Part shown: in pieces, positions 8,247-16,331 of the stretch
Position numbering within the stretch: position 1 is the first letter of the stretch
How the letters are laid out: every line of letters starts with the position of its first letter
Assembly: GCA_040752275.1 (NCBI GenBank)
Contig: JBFMFH010000023.1
Location: 1-41,460, forward strand
Source: JBFMFH01 sp040752275
GTDB lineage: Bacteria > Acidobacteriota > Vicinamibacteria > Vicinamibacterales > JAKQTR01
Length of the DNA stretch: 41,460 nucleotides
Reading direction: 5' to 3'
Notes under the pieces: generated by a model
What the model saw: the letters and a program-made list of their open reading frames with translations, nothing else
What the model was told of the DNA's origin: nothing
Databases searched by the model: none
Position numbers and translations under genes: made by a program

Positions 8247-8663
8247 CTAGAAGCTGTCGAGCGCCTTCTGGAACTTGCCGGCGTGGGACCGCTCGGCCTT
8301 CGCCAGCGTCTCGAACCAGTCGGCGATCTCGGCGAAGCCCTCGTCGCGTGCCGTCTTGGCCATGCCGGGATACATGTCGGTGTACTCGTGCGTCTCACCC
8401 GCCACGGCCGCCTTGAGCATCTCGGCCACTTCGGTGATGGGCAGGTCGGTTGCGGGATCGCCCACCTTCTTCAGGTACTCGAGGTGCCCGTGGGCGTGGC
8501 CCGTCTCACCTTCGGCGGTGTCGCGGAAGAGGCCGGCCACCTCGGGGTAGCCCTCGATATCCGCAGACTTCGCGAAATAGAGGTAGCGGCGGTTGGCCTG
8601 CGATTCGCCGGCAAACGCGTACTTGAGATTCTCCTGCGTCTTCGAGCCTTTCAACTGAGCCAT
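8247..8663 (-). CDS. Rubrerythrin (single-domain, no rubredoxin domain)
   Basis: A 138-residue ferritin-like diiron protein. The helices carry the expected ligand motifs AGESQANRRY (about 18-27), EGETGHAHGH (51-60), AGETHEYTDMYP (88-99) and KAERSHAGKF (122-131). Rubrerythrins reduce hydrogen peroxide at the diiron site. The usual C-terminal rubredoxin domain with its Cys4 iron is absent, so an external electron donor is needed, for which the adjacent Fe-S protein is the natural candidate. The ATG at 8663 has GAAGGAG 8 nt upstream. It is the first gene of the rubrerythrin - Fe-S - DUF3501 operon. Confidence 0.93.
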   Translation of the reverse strand: MAQLKGSKTQENLKYAFAGESQANRRYLYFAKSADIEGYPEVAGLFRDTAEGETGHAHGHLEYLKKVGDPATDLPITEVAEMLKAAVAGETHEYTDMYPGMAKTARDEGFAEIADWFETLAKAERSHAGKFQKALDSF

Positions 8664-8751
8664 GAGTGCATCTCCTTCTTGGCGACCTCGCCCAGGGCCG
8701 GGACCTGCCCCAGGGGCGTCGGCCGCCCGAGGAGGCCCGGGACCTGATATC

Positions 8752-8780
8752 AGAATAGTTCCGAGAAGCAACCCCGGCAA
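8752..8780 (-). promoter_or_regulatory. Putative promoter of the rubrerythrin operon
   Basis: Minus strand: TTGCCG (8775-8780), 17-nt spacer, TATTCT (8752-8757). Each hexamer matches the sigma70 consensus at 4 of 6 positions. It sits in the 146-bp gap between the GH43 stop and the rubrerythrin start, about 90 nt upstream of that gene. Confidence 0.45.
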
Positions 8781-8809
8781 CCTCCCATCGGGCTCTTCCA
8801 CTCCACGCC

Positions 8810-10405
8810 CTACGGTAGCGCCCGGTACTTGAAGTGCCTGAACCGCACCTCGCCCGCGCCCGCGGCGTAGATCGCCGGACGCAGGCTCAGGAACTCGTAG
8901 GCGACGTTGTGGTGATAGCCGGAGAGTTCCATTCCACGGTCGTAACGCTCCCACTTCTGTCCGTCGACGCTGTACTGCATGGTCACGATGTGGCAGTCGT
9001 TGCGGATGCGGATCCAGAGATGGCGCCCGACGTGGGCTGGCTTGCCCTGCTGGCGGTCGAGGCCGTAGCTGTGCATGAAGAAGTTCCTCGCCGAGAACCC
9101 CAGGCCCGCATAGAGGCGGCTGCTGTAGAAGAGGAGTAGCCCTGCCGTCGCCTCCGGATCGGCGTCGATCTCGACTTCGATCTCGTAGGCACGATCACCC
9201 GTGACGAACGACAGCGGTGAGCTGTCGGCCGGGCCTTTGCCCTTCGCCATCAACACGAGGCTGCCGTTCTCGTACCGGTACCGCTCCCGATCCGGGTCGG
9301 TGCCCTTGTAGAAGCTCCACTGGACGCCCATCTTGTTCGACGAGAAGTCGTCGGACAACGCAAAGCCGTGCGGCACGGCCGGGGCCGCCGGTTTGGGAAT
9401 GGGCTTTGTCGGGTCGTAGCCAGCCGTCCGGAACCAGCCGTCATCAGTCCATTCGATCGGTTCGAGCAGCGCCTGGCGACCGAGCGTGTAGAAGCCGTTC
9501 TCGTACGCGTGGTAGACGATGTACCAACGCTCGTCCGGCCCCTCGACGAGCGTGCCGTGGCCCTTCGACCACCAGCGCTCGGCTGAGGACTGCGTGCGGG
9601 CGATCGGGTTGTACGGGGAGTTCTCCCACGGGCCTTCAATCGTCTTCGACCGCGCCGAGACGATCATGTGACCGGTCGGCGGGCCGGCGGTCCCGCCCTC
9701 GGCCAGCACCATGTGATAGTAGTCGCCGCGCTTCAGGATCTTCGGGCCTTCCTGCGCAAAGCCCTCGACCACCCAGTCTTCGGGGTACTTCCATCCGTCG
9801 TAGATCTTCTTCGGTTCTCCCACCACCGACAGCCCATCATCGGCCAGTTGCACCAGGTAGCCCGCGCTCAGGAACAGATAGCGCGTGCCGTCGGGGCCGA
9901 CCGCATGGCCGGGATCGATGCGGCCGATCTTCAGGTCGATGGGATCGCTCCACGGGCCGCGGATGTCGTCGGCCCACACCACGTAGTTCGAGCGGTACGG
10001 GGCGATGCCCGGGAAGTAGATGTAGTAGCGGTTCCCGTGCTTGATGAGATCCGGCGCCCAGACAGCCCCGACGTTCTTGAAGAGGGCCGGGCCGACGGGC
10101 TGCCAGTTGATCAGGTCGCGCGAGTGCCAGATGAGCAGGCCCGGGTAGGCGTCGAACGACGAGAACGTCATGTAGTAGTCGTCGCCGTCCCTCAGGATGG
10201 AGGGATCCGGGTGGTCGCCCGCCACGATCGGGTTGAGATAGTACCCGTTGCCAAGGTCCGCCTTGCGCTGGCCCTCGATTCCGCGGGCCCAGTCGGCCGG
10301 GGCGTCAGGCTGCGCGAGCCTTCCGGCCGGGGCCTGCCCGTTCGCTGGCGCCAGCATCAGCGCGGCCACGCACACCGCGCACGCCATCAGGATCCGTCTC
10401 ATCAT
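8810..10405 (-). CDS. Glycoside hydrolase family 43 (arabinofuranosidase/xylosidase-type)
   Basis: A 531-residue secreted enzyme: signal peptide (residues 1-23), then a five-bladed GH43 propeller. The inverting catalytic triad can be placed as Asp67 in GDHPDPS (base), Asp164 in GRIDPGHAVG (pKa modulator) and Glu219 in AQEGPKI (acid). After about residue 345 there is a beta-sandwich region (from GFALSDDF to the C-terminus), typical of the GH43 C-terminal/DUF1349-like domain. The family removes arabinose or xylose, and sometimes galactose, from plant polysaccharides. In this pectin locus, arabinan or rhamnogalacturonan side chains are likely targets. It is the last gene of the pectin cluster, 10 nt after the esterase. 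Start: two adjacent ATGs (10405 and 10402) behind GGAGGG. Confidence 0.9.
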   Translation of the reverse strand: MMRRILMACAVCVAALMLAPANGQAPAGRLAQPDAPADWARGIEGQRKADLGNGYYLNPIVAGDHPDPSILRDGDDYYMTFSSFDAYPGLLIWHSRDLINWQPVGPALFKNVGAVWAPDLIKHGNRYYIYFPGIAPYRSNYVVWADDIRGPWSDPIDLKIGRIDPGHAVGPDGTRYLFLSAGYLVQLADDGLSVVGEPKKIYDGWKYPEDWVVEGFAQEGPKILKRGDYYHMVLAEGGTAGPPTGHMIVSARSKTIEGPWENSPYNPIARTQSSAERWWSKGHGTLVEGPDERWYIVYHAYENGFYTLGRQALLEPIEWTDDGWFRTAGYDPTKPIPKPAAPAVPHGFALSDDFSSNKMGVQWSFYKGTDPDRERYRYENGSLVLMAKGKGPADSSPLSFVTGDRAYEIEVEIDADPEATAGLLLFYSSRLYAGLGFSARNFFMHSYGLDRQQGKPAHVGRHLWIRIRNDCHIVTMQYSVDGQKWERYDRGMELSGYHHNVAYEFLSLRPAIYAAGAGEVRFRHFKYRALP

Positions 10406-10415
10406 TGCCCTCCGC

Positions 10416-11363
10416 TCACGGCGTCAGCCAGCCGCGCGCGCGCATCCAGTCGATCCACCGATCGACCCAGCCGGACGTCGTGCCCAGGCTGGGGCCCACG
10501 CCGAAGCCGTGCGGGCCCTTCTCGAAGAAGTGCGCCTCGACCGGGACCCCGGCGCGGCGCAGGGCCTGCAGAAACAGCACGCTGTTTTCGATCGGGACGC
10601 TCCGATCCTCGGCGGTGTGCACGAGGAACACCGGCGGCGTGTGGCTCGTGACCTGCGTCTCGAGCGACAGCCGGTCCACGAGCCCGGCGTCGGGCCGCTT
10701 GCCGAGCAGGCTCTCCCGTGAGCCGGCGTGAGCGTGCGGGTCGCGCATGGTGATCACCGGGTACAGGAGCGCGACGAAATCGGGCCTGGCGCTCGTGGCG
10801 TCGAGACCCGCGCCGGTTCGCCCTTCCGGCGTGTCGAACAGCGTCGCGGCCGAAGCGGCCAAGTGGCCGCCAGCCGACGCGCCGAAGACGCCGACGCGAT
10901 CGGGCCGGACACCGAACTCCGCGGCCCGCGTGCGTACGAGGCGGACGGCCCTGAGCACGTCCTGCAGAGGTGCCGGGTGCCCGTACTCGGCCAGGCGGTA
11001 CTTCAACACGAACACCGTGGCTCCGACCGCGGTGAGCCGCTCAGTGACACCAGCCGCCTCGTTCGTCATCGCGAGCCTGGCGTACCCGCCACCCGGGCAC
11101 ACGATCACGGCAGTGCCCGAAGGAGCGCCGGCAGGTGAGTAGCAGATCAGCGTGGGCGCCTGCACGTTGTATACGCGACCGTCCACGAGCCGTTCTTCTC
11201 CGCCGCCCGGCTTCGCCCCGGGCACGCCCTCGGGCCACAGGGCAATGACCTGCGGCCAATCCTGGACGGTCGGCGCAGGAGGGCCTTGTGCAAGAACCGG
11301 CCCCGACCACAGGCTGGCGACCGCCAGCACGCAGGCTGCCCTACCGATCGCGCGGATTCTCAC
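10416..11363 (-). CDS. Secreted alpha/beta-hydrolase esterase (acetyl esterase-like)
   Basis: A 315-residue protein with a signal peptide (about residues 1-26, ending near VLAQ). The alpha/beta-hydrolase fold shows the oxyanion segment CPGGGYARL, the nucleophile elbow GASAGG (Ser163), the acidic residue in AEDRSVP (Asp253) and the catalytic histidine in GPHGFG (His285). This is the Aes/BD-FAE-like group that commonly removes acetyl or feruloyl groups from plant glycans, so pectin or xylan deacetylation is likely here. The GTG start at 11363 forms a 4-bp GTGA overlap with the stop of the upstream LamG gene. The long frame upstream of this GTG is a shadow of that gene. Confidence 0.87.
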   Translation of the reverse strand: MRIRAIGRAACVLAVASLWSGPVLAQGPPAPTVQDWPQVIALWPEGVPGAKPGGGEERLVDGRVYNVQAPTLICYSPAGAPSGTAVIVCPGGGYARLAMTNEAAGVTERLTAVGATVFVLKYRLAEYGHPAPLQDVLRAVRLVRTRAAEFGVRPDRVGVFGASAGGHLAASAATLFDTPEGRTGAGLDATSARPDFVALLYPVITMRDPHAHAGSRESLLGKRPDAGLVDRLSLETQVTSHTPPVFLVHTAEDRSVPIENSVLFLQALRRAGVPVEAHFFEKGPHGFGVGPSLGTTSGWVDRWIDWMRARGWLTP

Positions 11364-12157
11364 CGGCGCACCTTCAGCAGGCTGTCTGGTTCGACGGCAT
11401 CCGGCGTGACGCGAAGAAGCCGGATCCGACCCTTGAAGTGAGACACGAGGTTCTGCCGGACCCCGAGCGAGGTCCGCCCGGGCCCCAGCGGTTTGAACGC
11501 CACGGTCCCCGAGCCCTGCATCGCACCATCGACGTAGTGCGTCATCGTCTGCCCCTCGAACGCGAGCGCCGCCGTGTGCCAGACGCCGGTCGCATGCGTG
11601 CGAGCCCGGTCGATGAGCGTGAGCGACGCGTCCCCATGACGCAGGAAGGTGTCGAGGCACCACACGGCGTCCGGCAGAAGCCGCAGCTCGATGAGGGCGC
11701 GGTTGCCCGTGCCGTTCTCCTCGACGTGCACGAAGCGCTGCTCTTGGTGGCCGTCGGGTGCCGGCGCGAACACCACCTCGATGGTGAAGCGCTCCAGGCC
11801 GGCTAGCGGGTTGTACTCGACGAAGAGGCCGTCGTCCACACCGTCGAACTCGACGGCCTTGCCGTCCGGGTCTTCGACGACGCGGGGGGCGCCCACGACG
11901 GTGACCGGATGGCCACCGATGGTCGTGAGGCCGTCGACAGCCCAAGTGAGAGGACCCTGGCCCGCTGATGCGCCGCCCTCGGGGGGGGCGAGACGTCTCG
12001 ACGGCCACGGACGAACGTCACTCGGTGGCACGTCTGCTCGGCCTTCAAGACGGCTGGTGACATCCGCAGCCGGCCGCCCAGGCAGTCCAAGCGCCAGTAG
12101 CGCTGCCGTTGCCGCGCACGAGGTCAGGGCGACAACCGTGGAGAGGCTGGGCCTCAC
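11360..12157 (-). CDS. Secreted LamG/concanavalin-like domain protein
   Basis: 265 residues: an N-terminal hydrophobic signal or anchor (about 5-27), then a single LamG-type beta-sandwich. Recognisable parts are AVEFDGVDDGLFVEYNPL, the segment FTIEVVFAPAP, WHTAALAFEGQTMTHYVDG and GRIRLLRVTPDAV, the classic start, middle and end of a LamG domain. It has no catalytic motif that I recognise, so a carbohydrate-binding or accessory role on the cell surface is likely. The gene overlaps both neighbours by 4 bp (ATGA with the PL10-like gene, GTGA with the esterase), so the three are one translational unit. Confidence 0.8.
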   Translation of the reverse strand: MRPSLSTVVALTSCAATAALLALGLPGRPAADVTSRLEGRADVPPSDVRPWPSRRLAPPEGGASAGQGPLTWAVDGLTTIGGHPVTVVGAPRVVEDPDGKAVEFDGVDDGLFVEYNPLAGLERFTIEVVFAPAPDGHQEQRFVHVEENGTGNRALIELRLLPDAVWCLDTFLRHGDASLTLIDRARTHATGVWHTAALAFEGQTMTHYVDGAMQGSGTVAFKPLGPGRTSLGVRQNLVSHFKGRIRLLRVTPDAVEPDSLLKVRR

Positions 12158-13749
12158 TTCGCGGACTCCAGTGCGCGGATGAGCACGCTCATGTTGCGCA
12201 CGTAGGCCGCAACAGAGATGCCCATGATCGTGTCGTCGGGAAACGGCGACGTGTCGGTCTCGTCGCCCACGTGCGTCCGCGAGTAGTCGCCGGGCGAAGC
12301 CGTCGTCGAGCCCTTCCCCCGGTACGGGTAGCTGTTCGTGCCGAGTGGCACCAGCCAGTAGCCCTCTGCGGTGAGGGCCGCGATGACCGGACCAGACTGG
12401 GCATCAGGCCGCTGCTCCACGGCGAAGAACCGCGGCAGCGGGCGCAGTCCGGCTCCCGGACGCAGCGGCGAGTCCTTCGCCGCCACCTCGGGCGGCGTCG
12501 CCTTCGCCTCGGCGTAGTGCTTCCGCAGCCCGGCGATGTCGATGCGCCGGAACGAACTGTAATGGGCCAGCGTGTTGGCCGGGTTACCGTCCACGTAGTA
12601 CCGGCCGTTCTCCACATTCGAGCCTTCGCGGTGCACGTAGAGCGGCCTGTTGGTGCCGATCTCGATGAACGTCGGATGCGTGCGGCCCTGAGGCGCCACG
12701 CCGGGTGGAAGCGCGAGGCTCTCCAGCCAGTCTATGGCCTCGGGAATCCGCGCCAGGAACTTGGCCTCGCCGGTCAGCCGGTAGAACTGCATCAGCCGCT
12801 CGAGGTTCGTCGCTGTCGTGTGCGTGACGAGGGCGTCCGGCTCGTACGAGCGCGCGCCGACAGGCTTCAGGTCCGCCGTGTACTGAAGGCCCCAGCCGGG
12901 CTGCGGCTGCCCCTGCTGAGTCACGATGAACGCGTTCATCCCCCGGCCGATCGAATCGAGCAGGCGCCGATCGCCGAGGGTCTGGTAGCACATCACCAGG
13001 AAGTCGATGTTCTCCGCGGCCACATCGTCGTTGAACGTCGAGTACGAGGTGTAGTCGGGTCTGCCATGGTGCGAGAACTCCGACGTGAGCGGATAACGCT
13101 GAGGCCACGTGCCGATGGGGTACTGGCTCTCGATCACGAACTGGATGGCGCGGTCGAGGGCTGGCTTGTACCGGGGATCGAGCTTCTCGAGATAGAGGCG
13201 TAGGAGGAACTTCGACGCCTCGGCCGTGCCGGCGTCGTCGAAGGTCGCGTTGCCCCAGTAGTGCCGAAACTCCTCGAGGCGCCAGCCGTTATGTCCGATG
13301 CTGGCGTACCAGTCGCGCAGCGACGCGTCGCCGGCGAAGTCGACCAAGTAGTTCCAGCCGCCGGAGGGATGCTGGCCCCAAATCAGCGCGCCCGCGACCT
13401 TCTCAGCGGCCTGGTAGTAGTACTCGTCACCCGTCGCGTGGTACGCGTCGAGGAACAGGTGGCCCATCGTCGGCGTGCCCGGCGGCTGGATCCAGATCTG
13501 CGTGTCGCGGGCTTCGAGCTCGCCCCAGCGCCGCGACAGGTCCGGCAGATACGACCAGACGTAGCCGCCGCGCGTACTCACCTTCTCGACCATGAACACC
13601 GTCGCGCGCTTCATGGTCTCGAGGATCTGGGCGCCGGACGCCTCCTGGGCCAGGCCTGACTGGGCCGACGGGCACATCATGGCGACGATGGTGAGCGGCA
13701 GCACCGCGCTGGCGCGCCTTCGCGTCCGTTGGATTCCCCTGTTGCTCAT
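12154..13749 (-). CDS. Pectate lyase family 10-like protein
   Basis: 531 residues with a signal peptide (about 1-35). The body has (alpha/alpha)-toroid helical repeats and the motif pair GTWPQRYP (213-220) and YSTFNDDVA (236-244), which resembles the GGWPQ...TFND signature of polysaccharide lyase family 10 (pectic acid lyase). PL10 enzymes cleave polygalacturonate by calcium-assisted beta-elimination, giving the unsaturated uronates that the downstream kdgF/kduI/kduD genes process. This fits the cluster well. The C-terminal 110 residues look like an extra small domain. Family assignment comes from motif recognition only. It starts 93 nt after the 813-aa protein stop and overlaps the next gene. 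Confidence 0.68.
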   Translation of the reverse strand: MSNRGIQRTRRRASAVLPLTIVAMMCPSAQSGLAQEASGAQILETMKRATVFMVEKVSTRGGYVWSYLPDLSRRWGELEARDTQIWIQPPGTPTMGHLFLDAYHATGDEYYYQAAEKVAGALIWGQHPSGGWNYLVDFAGDASLRDWYASIGHNGWRLEEFRHYWGNATFDDAGTAEASKFLLRLYLEKLDPRYKPALDRAIQFVIESQYPIGTWPQRYPLTSEFSHHGRPDYTSYSTFNDDVAAENIDFLVMCYQTLGDRRLLDSIGRGMNAFIVTQQGQPQPGWGLQYTADLKPVGARSYEPDALVTHTTATNLERLMQFYRLTGEAKFLARIPEAIDWLESLALPPGVAPQGRTHPTFIEIGTNRPLYVHREGSNVENGRYYVDGNPANTLAHYSSFRRIDIAGLRKHYAEAKATPPEVAAKDSPLRPGAGLRPLPRFFAVEQRPDAQSGPVIAALTAEGYWLVPLGTNSYPYRGKGSTTASPGDYSRTHVGDETDTSPFPDDTIMGISVAAYVRNMSVLIRALESAK

Positions 13750-13842
13750 GTCACACCCGATGTCGTCTGTAATCTCACCGATCCGCCTACTCCTGCTTCA
13801 GGTGCGCCGACAGACCGATGCCCCGAAACGCCCTGATGCCCT

Positions 13843-16284
13843 TCACCACGTGTGCAGTTCGTCGGTCTGAATCGTCGACAGACCGTTCGTGAACAGGCCC
13901 TGTTCGTAGAAGGCGTCCAGTTCGCGCAGGAGCGAAGCCCGGATCTTCTCGGGCGCGACGCCCATCAGAGCGGTGCCCGGCCACCAGTTCGTCAGGTCGC
14001 CATCGTCCGACAGGCCACCACCGAACTCACCGTTTGCGATCTGACGGTGGTCGATGAACCAGTTGACGAAGCGCTTGACGTAGCGTAGGTACTCCACCTG
14101 CCTCGCCGCCCAGCGGGGCGTGCCCTCCGGCACGGGCGTCAGGGCGAAGGCGGGGCGCGGCTGCTCGCGGTTGAACTCGTACCAGTACTCGCGCCCGCGC
14201 GGGTGCTGCGGGTCGATTGCCAGCAGGTCGGACAGATCGGTCTCGAATCTCGCGTACAGCGAGAGCCGTCTCGTGTTGGGCCGTTCCTCGATGATCTGGG
14301 CGAAGTTGTCGCGAACTTGGGTGAACCGGTCGAGCACGTGCTCGGCTTTCGCGTCGGCGGCCGGCTTGAAGACGAGTCTGACGTCGGCCCCCTCGAGGGC
14401 AGCCGGCCCGAAGTCGGCACCAGCGCCGGCAATGGTCAGATAGAGGCCGGCCCCCCGCGGCAGGATGCGGTCGCGCAGATCGAGCCACAGCGTATGCGCC
14501 TCTCCCGGCTTCACGGAGAAGCTGAAGTCGAGCATCGACCGCAGCGGCCAGATCGGGTCCTTGATCGAAATGTTCAGCGGGAAGAGGTCGCCGTGTGTGG
14601 GCCTGACATCTAGGGCCGGGAGATCGATGGCGATCCCGTCGAGTCCGCCGTCGAGGTTCGTCCACGTGTAGGAGTTGCCCGCGCGCCAGGATCCGAGGCG
14701 GGTGTCGCGGAAATCGGACGGAATGAACACGTGCACGAGCGGCAGGCCAGGCGACTGGTTCGTGCGGCTCACGCGCGGGATCCCCGGCGACGCTGGCAGG
14801 CCCACCATCATCGAGCGCTCGTCGGCCAGGTACCTGCCGTCGACGAAGGCGAGAGCCTCCCGGATGGACGGGTACATCGGCTCGACGAGGCCGGTCAGGC
14901 GGTAGTGAAGCGTCCCGACGCCGGCAGGTGCGGCGCCGGGCGTCACGTGGTAGGCGTCGAACTCGCCGATGGGGGTCTCTTGTTCGACGTTCGTGAAGCG
15001 GATCTGTCTGCCAATCACGGGCTGCGCCAGCCGATGGAAGGTCCGCTCCTGGCTCATTGGGCGCTCGAAGAGCGGTATCGCCTCGACCCGGCTCGACGCG
15101 GACGCCGGCGCGGTCGGATCGGGCGGCCGGACGCCGGCAGGCACGAGCGCGAACGACCCGATCGCCGCGCCGCTGACCTCGAGATGGTTCCACGGCTCAT
15201 CGGGCAGCGTGAAGAAGACCGACTCGCCAGACACCGAGTAGCAGTCCCAGTCGGGCAGGACGAAATAGTCGGTGCGGCCGGGAAGGCGCGAGCGGTTGAA
15301 GACGCCGGGCCACGTGGTCTCGCGGATGCCGTCGGTCCCCTTCCACCACCAGCGCTTGATGTCGTAGACGTCGTGAATGCCGACCTTCCGCACCCGCACG
15401 GCTGGCGCCTCGAGGGCCGGGGGCGGGTCGTCCGGACGGTTCCAGCCGTGGCGGAGCCACCACTCGTCGCGCCAGCGCGGCTCGGCAGGCGTGCGGGAGA
15501 ACGACGGCAGCGGGCCGGGCGCCCGGCCTTGCGCCAGTGCCGCGACGGCCGCATCGCCAATCATCCGGTCATAGATGCGGAGCTCGTCGATGTCGCCGCC
15601 GCGCACGAAGTTGTACGCGCTCTGCACCTGGTACGGGCTGATGATCCGGGAGTGGGGCCCGAACTGGTCCAGCGCGGCCGCGAACACCGCCCGGGCCTTC
15701 TGTGCCGCCACCATCCGCCCGTCGACGTAGAAGCGGATCCCCTCTGTTTCGTCCCACGCAAGTGCAAGGTGCACCCACTCGCTCTGGCCCGGGAACTCGG
15801 GCATCGCGTACGACACGCGGGTGCGGGCCAGGCTGACATCGGTGACGAAGGCATCGAAGCCGGGCTTGCCGTTGTAGTCGATGCGCAGCCAGGTCATGTC
15901 CCAGCTGGAGTGGTCGCCGTAGCCGACGCGGAAGACGGGAAACTCGGTCGGCGACACGGGCTCGCGCGACCGCCAGAAGAACGCCAATGTGCCGCGCTCA
16001 GCGTAGATGTTCCCGGGAGCCCGGTACGCATAGACCTGGGTGTGGCCGCACTGGATCGCGGGGCCGACGGCCCCGTCTGCCACGATCTCGACCTCGCTCG
16101 CGAAGTTGGGCTCGGGATCCCCGCCGGCCGTCCAATCGGCGGTGAGACCGCGGCTGCCCGACAGGTAGAACAGGAGGCCGGGCTCCGGAGGTGCCGGTGC
16201 GGGCACCTGGGCCCCGCCGATCGCGCCCGCCACCAGGGCGGCCGCGCACGCGAGCCCGGCACGACGCAGCCAGACGGTGTGCAT
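13843..16284 (-). CDS. Large secreted LamG protein of unknown activity, probably C-terminally truncated
   Basis: 813 residues with a signal peptide (about 1-25) and an N-terminal LamG/concanavalin-like domain (about 35-255: GTLAFFWRSREPVSP, WVHLALAWDETEGIRFYVDG, DIDELRIYDRMIGD). A long middle region of beta-rich, Trp-rich sequence has no family that I recognise. The last 60 residues (from NGEFGGGLSDDGDLTNWWPG to DELHTW) look like the beginning of an (alpha/alpha)-barrel catalytic domain, yet the protein ends there at TGA. Either the family is shorter than I expect or the gene has lost its 3' end. It lies between a carboxylesterase and a PL10-like lyase, so a pectin-related lyase or hydrolase is plausible. 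The ATG at 16284 follows GGAGGAG. Confidence 0.72.
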   Translation of the reverse strand: MHTVWLRRAGLACAAALVAGAIGGAQVPAPAPPEPGLLFYLSGSRGLTADWTAGGDPEPNFASEVEIVADGAVGPAIQCGHTQVYAYRAPGNIYAERGTLAFFWRSREPVSPTEFPVFRVGYGDHSSWDMTWLRIDYNGKPGFDAFVTDVSLARTRVSYAMPEFPGQSEWVHLALAWDETEGIRFYVDGRMVAAQKARAVFAAALDQFGPHSRIISPYQVQSAYNFVRGGDIDELRIYDRMIGDAAVAALAQGRAPGPLPSFSRTPAEPRWRDEWWLRHGWNRPDDPPPALEAPAVRVRKVGIHDVYDIKRWWWKGTDGIRETTWPGVFNRSRLPGRTDYFVLPDWDCYSVSGESVFFTLPDEPWNHLEVSGAAIGSFALVPAGVRPPDPTAPASASSRVEAIPLFERPMSQERTFHRLAQPVIGRQIRFTNVEQETPIGEFDAYHVTPGAAPAGVGTLHYRLTGLVEPMYPSIREALAFVDGRYLADERSMMVGLPASPGIPRVSRTNQSPGLPLVHVFIPSDFRDTRLGSWRAGNSYTWTNLDGGLDGIAIDLPALDVRPTHGDLFPLNISIKDPIWPLRSMLDFSFSVKPGEAHTLWLDLRDRILPRGAGLYLTIAGAGADFGPAALEGADVRLVFKPAADAKAEHVLDRFTQVRDNFAQIIEERPNTRRLSLYARFETDLSDLLAIDPQHPRGREYWYEFNREQPRPAFALTPVPEGTPRWAARQVEYLRYVKRFVNWFIDHRQIANGEFGGGLSDDGDLTNWWPGTALMGVAPEKIRASLLRELDAFYEQGLFTNGLSTIQTDELHTW

Positions 16285-16331
16285 GAGCGTCTCGCCTCCT
16301 CCGCCGCGCACGGCGCTCGAACCTACCGGCG

